Assembly: GCA_949316235.1 (NCBI GenBank)
Contig: OX438749.1
Span: forward strand, 6,776,914 to 6,840,913
DNA length: 64,000 nt
From: Oegoconia quadripuncta
Taxonomy: Eukaryota; Arthropoda; Insecta; Lepidoptera; Autostichidae
Direction: 5' to 3'
Both the position numbers and the translations under genes were made by a program. A model generated the notes under the pieces. The model did not search any database. It was not told the origin of the DNA and was given only the letters and a program-made list of their open reading frames with translations. Numbering within the stretch: the stretch's first letter is position 1; each line of letters starts with the position of its first letter. Positions 29,489 to 39,935 of this stretch are shown one piece after another.

Positions 29489-29718
29489 TATTTTTTATGG
29501 ACAACGGGTTAACACTTCACCCCAATCACACCTGATGTTAAGTGAAGATGAAGCCGAAGGTGGTAGCGTACTGACCCGGAAACCTCATCTTATTTGGGGG
29601 ACTGGCTATCTTATCTCTGACAACCGGAACACAACAATGCTATTAACATTGCTGCTAGGCGGCAGATTTAGATAAGATGGTGGTAGCTAGCCGGGCGGAC
29701 ATTTAAAATGCCCTACTA
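29489..29718 (-). mobile_element. SINE-1, head missing
   Basis: Minus-strand SINE-1 body with the short T run, CACCCCAATCACACCTGATG, ATCTTATTTGGGGGACTGG, GGAACACAACAATGCTATTA and CGGACATTTAAAATGCCCTA. It ends before the ACCAACCAAACCGAG block and the head. Confidence 0.85.
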
Positions 29719-29789
29719 AATGCCTAAGAAATAATCGATTATTGAAACGAAACTATTAACTTTTCACCGTTGCGTTTACGTTACATTTC

Positions 29790-30085
29790 GTTTATATGTA
29801 TAATTTGTTTATCCCATGGGAACTAAGTACTCACTTTATCCGGATAAAAAGTATCCAGGCTATATTCTAATTATATACCAAATTTTACAATATACATACT
29901 CATTATTTAAGAAAATAATTTACAATCATTTTTGGTGAAAAAAATAGAACCCAATTAGGCGGTTTTGCCACTAAAAGCTTTTCCAAACAACCTACGGCTG
30001 TAGGTTTGAAGATCGAAAATCAGGTAACATTTCTATCCAAATCCTTTCATCCCTTTCGCTGTGATTAAGCAACAAACATCCAAAG
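29790..30085 (+). repeat. Repeat G, copy with central insertion
   Basis: TTTGTTTATCCCATGGGAAC, CACTTTATCCGGATAAAAAG and GGCTATATTCTAATTATATA match the first part. After about 130 unrelated bases CCAAATCCTTTCATCCCTTT, CGCTGTGATTAAGCAACAAA and CATCCAAAGAAG match the end. The copy at 11416 lacks this middle, so something was inserted here. Confidence 0.6.
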
Positions 30086-31283
30086 AAGATTGGCGAATTT
30101 GGACCCGCTTTAAAATAATAGTTTGCGGAGTCGTTCATATTCCGAAATATGTTAACTTTAATTTATACGTTTGTATAGCTTTTTTAATAAAAGTATTGAG
30201 TTTATAAAAGCAGGGAATACCCAGTAAAATAATAGTGATTGCTGCCTCTTAGCTAAACATCGCCATTGCTGTAACAAAACGCAAAAGGATCACATACCTA
30301 CCTACGGTCTATTTTTTTTTTGTTTTGGCTTGGTTACTAGACCATTAAGCCATGTCTTTATTTCAATACACTATGTTTTTAAACACTATATTTTTCCGAC
30401 ACTGTTACCTACGGTCTACCTTGATACAAAGGGTTACCAGAATCAAAAAAAAATGTAACTTATGCCACAATAATCTAATAAATGCCGCGTAATTTAAGTG
30501 AGTAGGAGATACAGGTTCTTGTACATAAACGCACATATGGAAATAGGAGATCATGGTCGTAGAACTTTAGAGCGCCAATATCTCCTTTTCATACGCCATA
30601 GCGGTAAGCGAAAAGTCAGATAGTACGCAGAACAGTAGTAAAAATATATTACTCTGTGTTGTACCTTTGCGTTTGGTTTGAGAGTGAAGGGTGAGTGCAT
30701 TACATACTTATACAGTAACTATTACATGCATGGTAAAATGCATTGATATACTGTGTAGGATAAAGGACTGGTGAAATAATACCGAAGGACGACACATGTA
30801 CCTAACGAGTTATTGACTAGGTATCTATATAGTTTTAGTAGATCTATGTAATTGGCCTTACACCTATCCCCCCCCCCTTTTTTCCATCAGGTACCTATTG
30901 TAAACGCTAATGCCATCTTTCCGGTTGGCATTAGCGTACCTTCGTACATTTATAAATGAAATGGCAATCTGTCATACTACTGAAAACCTAACCTCTATAT
31001 AACTTAATGCTCGGATATCTTTTTTTTACCAGCTTTGATATAGTATATCCGATTAACTTTTTCACTAGTCTTGATTAACTGCAAAAGCATAAATAAGTTT
31101 CTTCCATGAACGAGGCCCAGAAGTCTGGGTCCTGCAATACATGGACGTCCGCCGATCTCCTTTCGCATGTAACTAGGAAATTGGACTGAACAGCTCTAAT
31201 CTTTATACACATTTACAAAGTCGTCTATTATTCCCTGAAATTACTTAATTTACTGCTGATATCCGTAGATTGACTGAGTTGGA
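30086..31283. other. No gene recognised; homopolymer and hairpin
   Basis: A C10 run followed by T6 lies at 30868-30883, and a perfect 12 bp hairpin at 30904-30937. Otherwise no gene or shared repeat is recognised. Confidence 0.45.
30904..30937. repeat. Perfect 12 bp inverted repeat hairpin
   Basis: ACGCTAATGCCA and TGGCATTAGCGT are perfectly complementary across a ten-base loop. The C10T6 run lies just to the left. No function can be assigned. Confidence 0.6.
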
Positions 31284-31405
31284 TTAGATATCATCATCAT
31301 CAACCCGTAAACATCCCACTGCAGGGATATAGGCCTTCCCTCGTATAATGAGGAAGCATGGGCCATAGTCTGCAACGCTGGCCCAAGGCGGGTCGGTAAC
31401 TTCAC
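31284..31405 (-). mobile_element. RTE-i LINE 3' end
   Basis: On the plus strand ATCATCATCAACCCGTAAAC, ATCCCACTGCAGGGATATAG, GCCTTCCCTCGTATAATGAG and CTGGCCCAAGGCGGGT mirror the copy at 24955-25082. The 80-codon minus-strand frame at 31284-31526 is a by-product of this end. Confidence 0.75.
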
Positions 31406-31866
31406 ATCCCTTTGAATTTGATTTGATTATGTTAGTACTTAATTTTGGAGTTGCCACGCTAGGAAAGCGAATTGGCGATCGCAGGTTTTTTGGGAGCTCT
31501 GCATCAATGACGCACCTGCGTATCACTAATCTACAACATGTAACGGAAGGGGTATATAAGCCGAAATATACTCTTATTATGGAACTCCTTGATGTAGTTT
31601 AGTTACTCATTTTTGTACTAGAATAATATGTTTTTTTTTGATTTGTGTATCCATAGAACACTATTTGAACAATCTTCACTATAAGACGCCTACGAAAACC
31701 TGTAAAGGTTTGTGTGTAGTGCGAATGAGGTCACTGACCCGCCGCGTTATTAATTATTACAAAAGGTATGTAACGTAATTTAAATATCTAGATACATAAG
31801 ATGATATGCGAAAGTAAGTAGACATGTGTCTCTCTATCGAAATAAAATTTGTTGGAAAGGCACTTC
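31406..31866. other. No gene recognised
   Basis: No shared repeat seen. It may include 3' untranslated sequence of the LINE remnant to its right, which is read leftwards. Confidence 0.4.
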
Positions 31867-32133
31867 CTACATAGTTCCATCTATAAAGTACTTTTTCAAT
31901 GCATTTTTACATTGTTTTACGTTATGTGAATATAGTTCACCAGGAATACTATTTAAAATATCTGGTAAAATATAATCCCATATTCTCATGCCATATACAT
32001 TATTAAATTTAGGTAGTTGATATGGTGGTAAGTATGCCAAATTACGTAGATGACTTGGTCTACTTGTTTTTGTTAACAATGCTATGTTGGGGAATTTTTT
32101 CAAAACTATTGACATTTTAATTTTGTTGTACAC
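31867..32133 (-). pseudogene. LINE reverse-transcriptase C-terminal remnant, 88 codons
   Basis: The uninterrupted minus-strand frame contains YQLPKFNNVYGMRIWDYILP and DILNSIPGELYS, then CKNALKKYFI. This resembles the short domain at the C-terminus of many jockey/CR1-like LINE proteins, of the form (h)P(x)NxxYGxRxxxYxxPxxxNxLPxxI...FKxxLKxxL. It ends with a stop at the expected distance after LKKYF. No polymerase domain is attached. A host gene is less likely but not excluded. Confidence 0.55.
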
Positions 32134-32329
32134 AGTTAATATTCTACAGTGCTCATTATTATTTTATTACAATATTTTTAAGTAGACTAAGTTGTAGCTT
32201 ATATATAAGCTATCCATATATGTAACAAAGATGATGGAAAATTATAAAGTATTTTTATCTGAGTGCCTAAGGAAGGAGGGTAATATTTCTCGAGTGTAGG
32301 TATGTATGTCCGTTCCTTTGGCACGTCCA

Positions 32330-32480
32330 TATAGCCTAAACCGCTTGACCGATTTCGTTAGATTCGTCGTGGTACCCGGAGTGTCATGTGATACATTTTA
32401 TGGTAAAAAATCCAATATGGCGTCCGCAAAACTCAAAATATACTGTCGCTTTTTTTAGTTTCTAAATATTTTATGTAGAA
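32330..32480 (-). repeat. Repeat E copy
   Basis: GAGTGTCATGTGATACATTT, TATGGTAAAAAATCCAATAT and GGCGTCCGCAAAACTCAAAA, then ATACTGTCGCTTTTTTTAG, are the reverse complement of repeat E. The left flank GCCTAAACCGCTTGACCGAT resembles that at 7115. This copy shows the longest version of the element. Confidence 0.62.
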
Positions 32481-34199
32481 TTTATTTAGTTAAAACTGTA
32501 TATCGTCCTATATAAATATTAGTGAGAACCTGATGATGCACTCCGCAGTACTCGAATCACACACATACATAAAGTTTAAAGAGTAAAGAGTATTTCTTAA
32601 AAGAACTTAAAAGGTAAGTACTAGGTAAAGAACAACCAAAGCATGTGTATGCAGCAGGACAAATTGTCCAAAGAACAAAACATTGATTTTCAGCTATTAC
32701 CCGAGGAGGATTATAGGTACAAGTGCAACATAAATAAAAAAAAAACAATGCTGGGTTAGTGTAAATGATAAAATGAGTACAGTATAGAAATAAAGAAATG
32801 TGTTGTATGTATGAGTCGTTGAGTGATAGAAACCTACATCTTACATGTCTTGATTGTCTTACAGCAACCGCCACCGCCTCACGTGTCTCTTTGGAATATT
32901 TAACTTTTGGAATTCAAGAATTGATATTTTTAACAGTTTTCTAAATGTGTACTTTGAATATAGATAGGTAATATAACCTTACTGAAGCCCATTTTTGGCG
33001 GTACAATTACCATTTTACGCCGTACAAGTAACACCCAACCCCCAATTGTCGCTTTACATCGCTGAACATTTTTATGAATTAGTTACATGGAACTCTAATC
33101 AAGCCTTTCTTCGCTTCACGACATATCATAGATTAAGTGCTGGGCGTGCCTCGGTTTGTATGGACCAGTTCGACTTTAACTGTAATTAATCTAAGGGGTG
33201 TTACCATGCCCTACTGGATTAATAACTTTGCGTGCGACCGGCCTGTTAAGGGCCGATTCACATAGCCCGCGCAAATGTCAAAAGAAATATTTAATTCGTC
33301 TTAAAAGGGTTTATCCTACACGGCATTCCATACAAACTTAATCAATTTTTAGAAATGAATGGTCTATTCTACGTGTAAGCAGGATACATTGATCTAAAAA
33401 GTTTATAGAAAACGTTTTCTATTAATATTCAGTATAAAAGAATATATTGCATTTTTTCTGTCACTATGGAAAAATTAAAATCGCACTAATTTTGTAGTTC
33501 TCTTTTTAGAAAATATACTCTACTAACTTTTTAGATCTATGTACGTGCTATGTTTATAAAGTTTCATTACATTCGGTTTATTCATTTCGAAAAGTTTATT
33601 CTTGAAAGTTTTTTATGGATACCGTGCGGGATATACCCATAAGCGGTCCTTAAACGATCATTCAGGTGGCAGTATAGCCATGGTGGTGCCATTGACTGAT
33701 GGAAAACCTATGTTGTCAAGCTATGACTAATGAATTGATGAATAATGTACAATTTTGTGTCATACAATCCGTGTTACTTGCAATTCATCAATCATTTCAT
33801 CAGTCACCGCATTGGAGTAACGCTTTTTTGTCGAGAAATCGTCCTTTCCCGACGTAATATAACGCTTGACTGAAGATCATGCAGTCAGACTGAATGTTTA
33901 GTGTCTGAATAATTCCATCAATCATTTGTAATTCATGACTGACGGAAGTGACTGACACTTGCATGAGAGCACACAAGACGCATTATGAAAGTCAAGTCAA
34001 AGATAAATTTAATTGCCCCCCAAAAAGTAACACCAACAGACTTCAATTCAGTGCTGTCTAATTCGGCATCTTTGAGTGCATCATTCATCAATTGCATCCT
34101 TAGTTACATAATACAAAGTCACCTGATACCTACGTAACTAAGCATAAATTATTAGTATTTTATGGTATATATATATATATGTATTATGGTAATTTTGCC
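32481..34199. other. No gene recognised; weak inverted motifs near 33.7 kb
   Basis: The 105-codon minus-strand frame at 32557-32874 has no domain. At 33690-33960 the phrases TGACTGATGG, GAATTGATGAAT, ATTCATCAATCATTTCATCA and CCATCAATCATTTG recur in both orientations. This suggests an old palindromic element, but boundaries are not visible. Confidence 0.4.
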
Positions 34200-35295
34200 G
34201 TCAATTGTTAAGGAGTCCCCGTCTCATCATCAGACCTCGATCAAATTTAAATTCGCCAATGTGCACCCCTTCTCCGCGCGGTTGCGTTAGCATGTCTCTA
34301 GCGACGCAATGGCGTCATTGGTACTTCTCTCGCTGTAATTCGAGCAGTCATGCGACTGTACGCATGCCAAGCACCGCGTCTCCATGCGGATCAGCTCGCG
34401 GAAGGGCGAACGTACTCCGCTGCGACATACGTTCGTGAAAGGCATATGTGCCAAAGACTTCCTTGAGGTCGACGCCATATTACACTTAAAAGATTTTGAT
34501 ACAGATTTAAATTTGCAAAACGAACAATGATACTCATTTAGACAAATTGATTTCTGATTTGATGTTTCCTGGTATAGCAGTTCTGGCTATAAAAAGCGCG
34601 CCCAAAACTCAGTATGCCCTTGGACAAATGCGCTGGCGTTTTGGCAGAAAATTTAACATTAAGCATGCAGCATCCTTGTATTGGCTGTTAAAGTCGTAGA
34701 AAACTTGTCATTTGACTGTACAATACAATTCATCCCCAGTCGATCGACTTTTGTCTGCTAGTCTGTAACGCCACTGGAGTTGGGTGCTCACGAGCTAACT
34801 GTCCATGTATAAATTGGTTATTTGCACACCGCCTAGATATCGGCAGATACGGGGCTTATAATATACTCGGGATATTGAATTTATTGGTCCATTACTGCCC
34901 GTCATAGTTCTGCTTGTGCTTAACCATCATGTAGTACTTATTGACTATTAATCACATGGGCTTTCGATGTAACGAGAATGCGTGGGCTGTGGGACCGATA
35001 ACGAAAGTTAAGTGAAGCGGGCTAAAGGTAAAACTTGGCCAAAAATCTTTAGCACTACAAAGTATTTCCACCAAAAATAATAATAGGTATCAAGTTATTC
35101 TTGTTACGTGATATTGTAAATAAACTTTATAAGTATTTCTGAAGCTCAAATACATTGCAACGTAAATCAAGACCAACATAATGTTTAATCAATATCGAAA
35201 TTTTAGAAGTGTGATCTAGGTACCATGAACGTAATAAAATACACATTTTTTTCAGTAACTATTCAAAAGTAATATTAAAAGTTATAACACTAAGT
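34200..35295. other. No gene recognised; short GC-rich patch
   Basis: At 34260-34470 composition shifts to GC and frames of 77 (plus) and 63 (minus) codons overlap, with repeated R and S residues. A GTCTCATCATCAGACC phrase at its left resembles repeat N. It may be a decayed element. I cannot support a gene. Confidence 0.4.
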
Positions 35296-35650
35296 CTGTG
35301 TGGTTCCGGCACGTAAACGAATAGAACCAACTCGTCAGTTCCCGTGTCGTAAAAGGCGACTAAGGGACTTTCCACCAAAAAGCATCTTATAGATTTGCAC
35401 GTTGTTGCTTGTGTATTTTTGTATATTTCGTAAGGTGAACCGTGGATGTTGTTTCAATCACTAAACTAATGTTTGCATCCTCGCCTTTTGTATGTTTTAA
35501 TATTCGCCTGTTTTTTTTGTTTTGTTTGACGTGTATGCTTATATACAATAAAGTGTTAAATAAATAAAATAAATAAATAAACTAATGTTTGCACCACCCA
35601 AACACTAATGTTTGGGATATCTCTGACCACCCCATTTGAAATAAAGGTGT
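35296..35650 (+). repeat. Repeat D, copy 3, interrupted
   Basis: GTGTGGTTCCGGCACGTAAA, GAATAGAACCAACTCGTCAG, GTCGTAAAAGGCGACTAAGG, GTGGATGTTGTTTCAATCA and, after an insertion, CACCCAAACACTAATGTTTG and CTGACCACCCCATTTG follow the repeat D order. The element is intact apart from the insertion. Confidence 0.8.
35463..35593 (+). mobile_element. 5'-truncated LINE tail with perfect 15 bp target duplication
   Basis: AAACTAATGTTTGCA stands at 35463-35477 and again at 35579-35593. Between them are about 100 bp ending in ATATACAATAAAGTG and TAAATAAATAAAATAAATAA. The direct repeat plus A/T-rich tail is the signature of target-primed reverse transcription. The insertion is younger than the repeat D copy that it splits. 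Confidence 0.82.
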
Positions 35651-37064
35651 GACGTTCTTCTTTATTGGAGATTTTTAACAACCCAAAAATTTTATTCTAA
35701 GATTGATGATAATGCTCAATTTTGATTTCTTTTTATAGCTAAAAATGCCGGTTCAGTCAGAATTTTTGACTTAAAGTTTCATTTCTTTTGCAATCGTAGT
35801 ACTATAATTACATGCTTTGAATACTATACATGAAGAAAAAAAGGAAAGACATAATAAAACTATTTTAGCTTCATGGCTTTACCCTCGAACTGTATGTATA
35901 TAGGTTATCGTACAAGAGATAAAGTATATGTCTCGATTCGCAGAGAGCTACATTTTATTCGCTCCTATAAAGAACTACAATGAAAGATGGATGAAATAAA
36001 ATTCCTGTGATAAAGTATTAGCTACATTTTAATAAAATTTCTGTAACAAAGTAATAAGTAGCTACATTTTAATTTACTCACTAACTCCCGCGACATTGTA
36101 GTACTTCTTTCACCATTTACGAGTGAATGCAGCAAGCATTTTTAATGTTCCATACAAAAATTGGCCAAACCGAACAATTTTGGAATAACCTGGGTGTCTG
36201 TCCGTCCATCAGTCTGCCGCAGCCATTTATTTCAAGAAAGTATTTGGCATAGACAATTGAAAATAGGTATAGGAATTGGTGAGTTAAGTACAGATACGTA
36301 TGAAGATTAAAATTTAGATATTAGTTATACAGGACCTAACTAAAGGTCACAGTGTCATAAAAAGCTTATTATAGGAAAATTACAAAAATATAAGATTTCA
36401 CGTCTAAATATTCTTAAAATTAGCAATTTTGAATTAAGACTTGTCTGTAAAAGTAATGTTATCCGAACATACCATACGTTACATAAGAATAATGGAAAAA
36501 AAAATGGGTAAAGTATTGGTGCAAATGGAATTCGTTTGAAACTTGCAACATAATACAAGATATCTAAATTTTCTAAATCCAGATTAGACCCGTAAAATGT
36601 TTTAAACTTATAAAAGTAGACCCGGAGGGCGATTGTTAATGTCGTTTTTACCTTCCACTCCGCTCGTTGGGCAACTTTTTTTACGATAATTCCATCAGGA
36701 ACACTTTTACAACTAAGGCTGTAAACAAACTGTAACAGTGACAGCTGTGCGCGCATTTTATGGAGATCTGACGTGAAATGTTTTGAAGGATACCTTCCGG
36801 TATTAAAAGTTGTACAATGATTACTACCTTCTTATCTTTATCTGCACACGATTCCACAGTAAAGAAAGAAGCAGAACTGAACGGTTTTTACTCGACTACG
36901 ACGAAGGAAAACAATTGGATGTTCCACCGTAGCGTCTTTTGACGTACTCGTATTCATCTTTTTTGCTCGAGTCTCTTAGACTTATATTCAAGATAGGAGC
37001 TATAATTTCAATGTTTTCATATTGCAATACTAGATTAAGTTTTGTTGTAATTTGTAATCGACTG
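35651..37064. other. No gene supported; one 133-codon open frame
   Basis: The minus-strand frame at 36355-36756 encodes a K-, F- and L-rich peptide with a hydrophobic C-terminal half. No domain is recognised and AT-rich DNA readily makes such peptides. A TCCATACAAAAATTGG phrase near 36150 is common in lepidopteran repeats. Confidence 0.4.
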
Positions 37065-37175
37065 TTCTCTAACTAACCCCATGGTTGACAGGAAGAACCC
37101 CTCTATGGGATAAGTAATAATAATGTGTTTTCTTTTAGTACAATAAAACATTAACAAACAGAGTTTATATGTAAA
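37065..37175 (+). mobile_element. Repeat C: LINE 3'-end-like fragment, copy 2
   Basis: CTAACTAACCCCATGG, AGAACCCCTCTATGGGATAA and TTTTAGTACAATAAAACATT are the inverse of 55722-55850. The polyadenylation-like signal sits at the right end, which gives the orientation. Confidence 0.55.
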
Positions 37176-38661
37176 AGTTTATTGCACATTCCACTGGTGG
37201 TGTATTTGGGGAAATCGTTTTATTTTCTACCATCCTAAATCTATCAAACTGTATTTATTTATTTATTTTATTTATTTTTAAAGAAACCAACAGCGTTACA
37301 GATGTGTATAAATATTACAAAGTACGAATTCAAAAAATAAGGCAAATTACAGGTTTCATCATATAAACTATTATAGTTTTTTTTTTTTGAAGTTCAAGCT
37401 AAGTACTTACGAACCACGTAATGGGTAGCTTTATTGTTTTAAATTAAAATAATTTTTAATAAAAATAGCAATACTTTATCATTCTTGGAACTGTAATAAT
37501 TGTGGTTATGATAAACAGGTGTATCAGATAGATGGACAGACATAGAATCGAGATCATAAAGGTACCCTTACTTACCGTACCTTATTGAACACGGCATAAA
37601 ACACGATAAACACAATTCATAAGTAACTTTACAAAAACAAATAACTAAAGTCCTAATAACCTGACATGATGTGCAAACTGACAGCAAATATGAGAGAACA
37701 TCGGTCCCATAAATGGCAGAAGCCTTCCGCATTCGTTCAAGCCTCCAACAGTAATCTCATACACGTCGTGCTCAAAGTATGTGACCGCAGACCGCAGCAG
37801 TGGACGCGCACACCGATTTTGGAGAGACTGCATTATTGAGACGGCAAGTCGCGGATGATTTCACGAATAATGTTCTTGTGAAGATTCTTCTTGTTGCTAT
37901 GGAATGACAGCTAGGGTTTATTTTACTAACTAGCTTATTGCAGTTGCAGCTTGCCCGCGTCGAATTACTTTATCGCGAGCTCAAGCCGTAGTTCATTATT
38001 TTAACGTAACTCGCTCAAAAGATTTTTGCAGATGTTAGCAATGTAAATATTGAAAATATTTATTCGACTTCATTACAAAATCTGGACGTCACTTAAACAT
38101 AATATGCATGTATTATACATATAAACCTTCCCGAAGAAATTGCCTAAATTAAAATGAAAGCCGTAGCAAAATCGGTTGTGTAGTTTAGAATAAATAAGAG
38201 CACAAGAGCTTATAAAATAAGAGACGTCTGCGGACAAGTCGATTGTATATTGTTGCATCGACCGCTACTTGACTCTTCTTGATGATCTTACTTGGCTTAC
38301 TCTGAGTCAGTAGGTACCTACTCGTATTTTATTCGTCTTCGATCTTACTCGTACCACTCTCTTTATTAGAAAGGTATACCTATTTATCTTAGAAAGCGTG
38401 TCTGGAGATTGATCATTTAAAGTGTTAATTAATTGCTTCCAAAAAAGACCTATTCGTTATCGATAAGTGAAGTTAAGCAACGTCTGACGTTGCCAGTCCT
38501 AAGATGACCTAAGTCTGTTGATTGTTGTAAATTATTCCTGATATTCGACTGAAAAAGAGGGAGATAATCATGAAAGATGCTGCAATTGTTCAGGAAATAC
38601 CTATACAATGTAAATACTGGATATACCTACAATAAATTTGCTAATCAGGTCTGTTGTGTAC
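37176..38661. other. No gene recognised; TTTA-rich tract
   Basis: A (TTTA)n-like tract at 37252-37282 may be the antisense tail of a LINE. Frames of 61 and 62 codons show no domain. Confidence 0.45.
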
Positions 38662-38912
38662 ACAACGCTTTTATAATAAGGTTCCGGGTGACACTCAAAA
38701 TTGGCCTTTAAATTATTTAAAAAACGGAAACTATGTCCAAAAGGCTATTATAAAATTTCGGACTATTGAAATGATAAGCAGATATCCAGTACATTATTAT
38801 TTTATGCAGTCAAATATTGTAAAAAAAAAATTAGCAACCCTTGCGTTTCTTGCTCGTTCTTTTCTGGGGCGTCAGCCTTGTGAAAGATCGGTAATTGTAT
38901 GTCATGACGATT
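38662..38912 (+). mobile_element. LINE-A fragment in a 151-codon open frame
   Basis: CTTTTATAATAAGGTTCCGG encodes the same FYNKVP peptide as the LINE-A at 18137. AGGCTATTATAAAATTTCGG, GAAATGATAAGCAGA and GTTTCTTGCTCGTTCTTTTC, then TGGGGCGTCAGCCTTGTGA, continue into the LINE-A 3' untranslated part. The longest open frame of the window (38654-39109) reads straight through this non-coding part and beyond, so it is accidental. Confidence 0.72.
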
Positions 38913-39608
38913 TCAGATGTTACTTTAATAACTTACGAAATTATATATTTTTTATTGATTTTAAACCTTACTTTGACTGTCTTCTGAGACATCGATACTT
39001 AAGATCGATTTGCCATAAATTTATTTTGTGTGAGACCTGCGAAATGGTTTTTGAACAGATTTCAGTTACTAAAATGGGTTATGAAGGTCAAAAAATTAAC
39101 GACCAATAGGCTTTCCAAATCTACACCACACTAATTTATACGTACGAGTATAATGTCTAAGCAAAACTATAGGAAAGTCCTATTAAATAAAGCCGTCTTG
39201 TTAAGCTCATTCTCGTTTGCATACAATAAACCCAAATGAATTAGCAACTTGCAACCAAAGCGCTCGCATAATGACTCGCGCTTTGTATACAACATCATAC
39301 CTTATCGAGTTAAGCGAAAACTTAATTTACTATGTACACAATAGTGAGACGGGGAAACTGAGGGGAGATAGTTTCATGTAATACAGTTGCAAAATTAGCA
39401 GCTGAGTGGTGTGCCATACATTAAGTTCTTCTTTACATCTTTCTCATAGGGTTAATGTGATTAGAAAATTTATACAATACGACTCCACGGTGGAATCAGC
39501 CATAGTATACCATGTAAATATTTTCGCGTTCAATCGTAGGACGTAACCGCCCTAGAAGTAAGGAATAGGGGAAAAACGTCTTGCATCGACGTATCGAATT
39601 TAGTATTG
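38913..39608. other. No gene recognised
   Basis: The right end of the accidental 151-codon frame lies here. It reads residues such as FNNLRNYIFFIDF without a known domain. Nothing else seen. Confidence 0.45.
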
Positions 39609-39609
39609 G

Positions 39610-39935
39610 TTGTATTATGTGGCTGTTGCAGGTCGTCGGAGACCTTATCACTGCTACCTTTGCTGATCTATTGGGATCGCCACTAACCTACAGTTCGTTG
39701 CTCAGGGTTGCCTCTTTGAGGAATTGGATTATTTTCCTGGAGGCGATAGTTTTTATCTCATCCGGGTGCAGTAAGTGGCTACCCAGGTCGATATGGCGTT
39801 TACGCATTAGCGGGCCACATTCACACAACAGATGTACAGGTGTTTCCTCTGCTTTCTCGGAGCCCTATGTTGAGCATATGTTTGCTCAGAGAGCAGTGCC
39901 CCGTAAGTGCCCTTGCGAGATTGCGTAAATTTTTC
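39610..39935 (-). pseudogene. LINE C-terminus with TGHC/RNase-H-type tail, copy 1
   Basis: The minus strand encodes LARALTGHCSLSKHMLNIGL and, after a frameshift, LLCECGPLMRKRHIDLGSHL and IIQFLKEATLSNEL with a stop at about 39688. The pattern LTGHCxLxxHLxxIG...LCxCxxLxxxRxxxLGxxxL is the C-terminal end of arthropod LINEs with an RNase H domain. The plus-strand frames at 39581-40101 are shadows. A copy of the last part lies inverted at 63379-63497. Confidence 0.75.

Noticed and set aside
38654..39109. Longest open frame in the window (151 codons)
   Set aside because: Its first part is LINE-A coding sequence in the family frame (FYNKVP), but it then reads through LINE-A 3' untranslated sequence and unrelated DNA. 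The openness is accidental.
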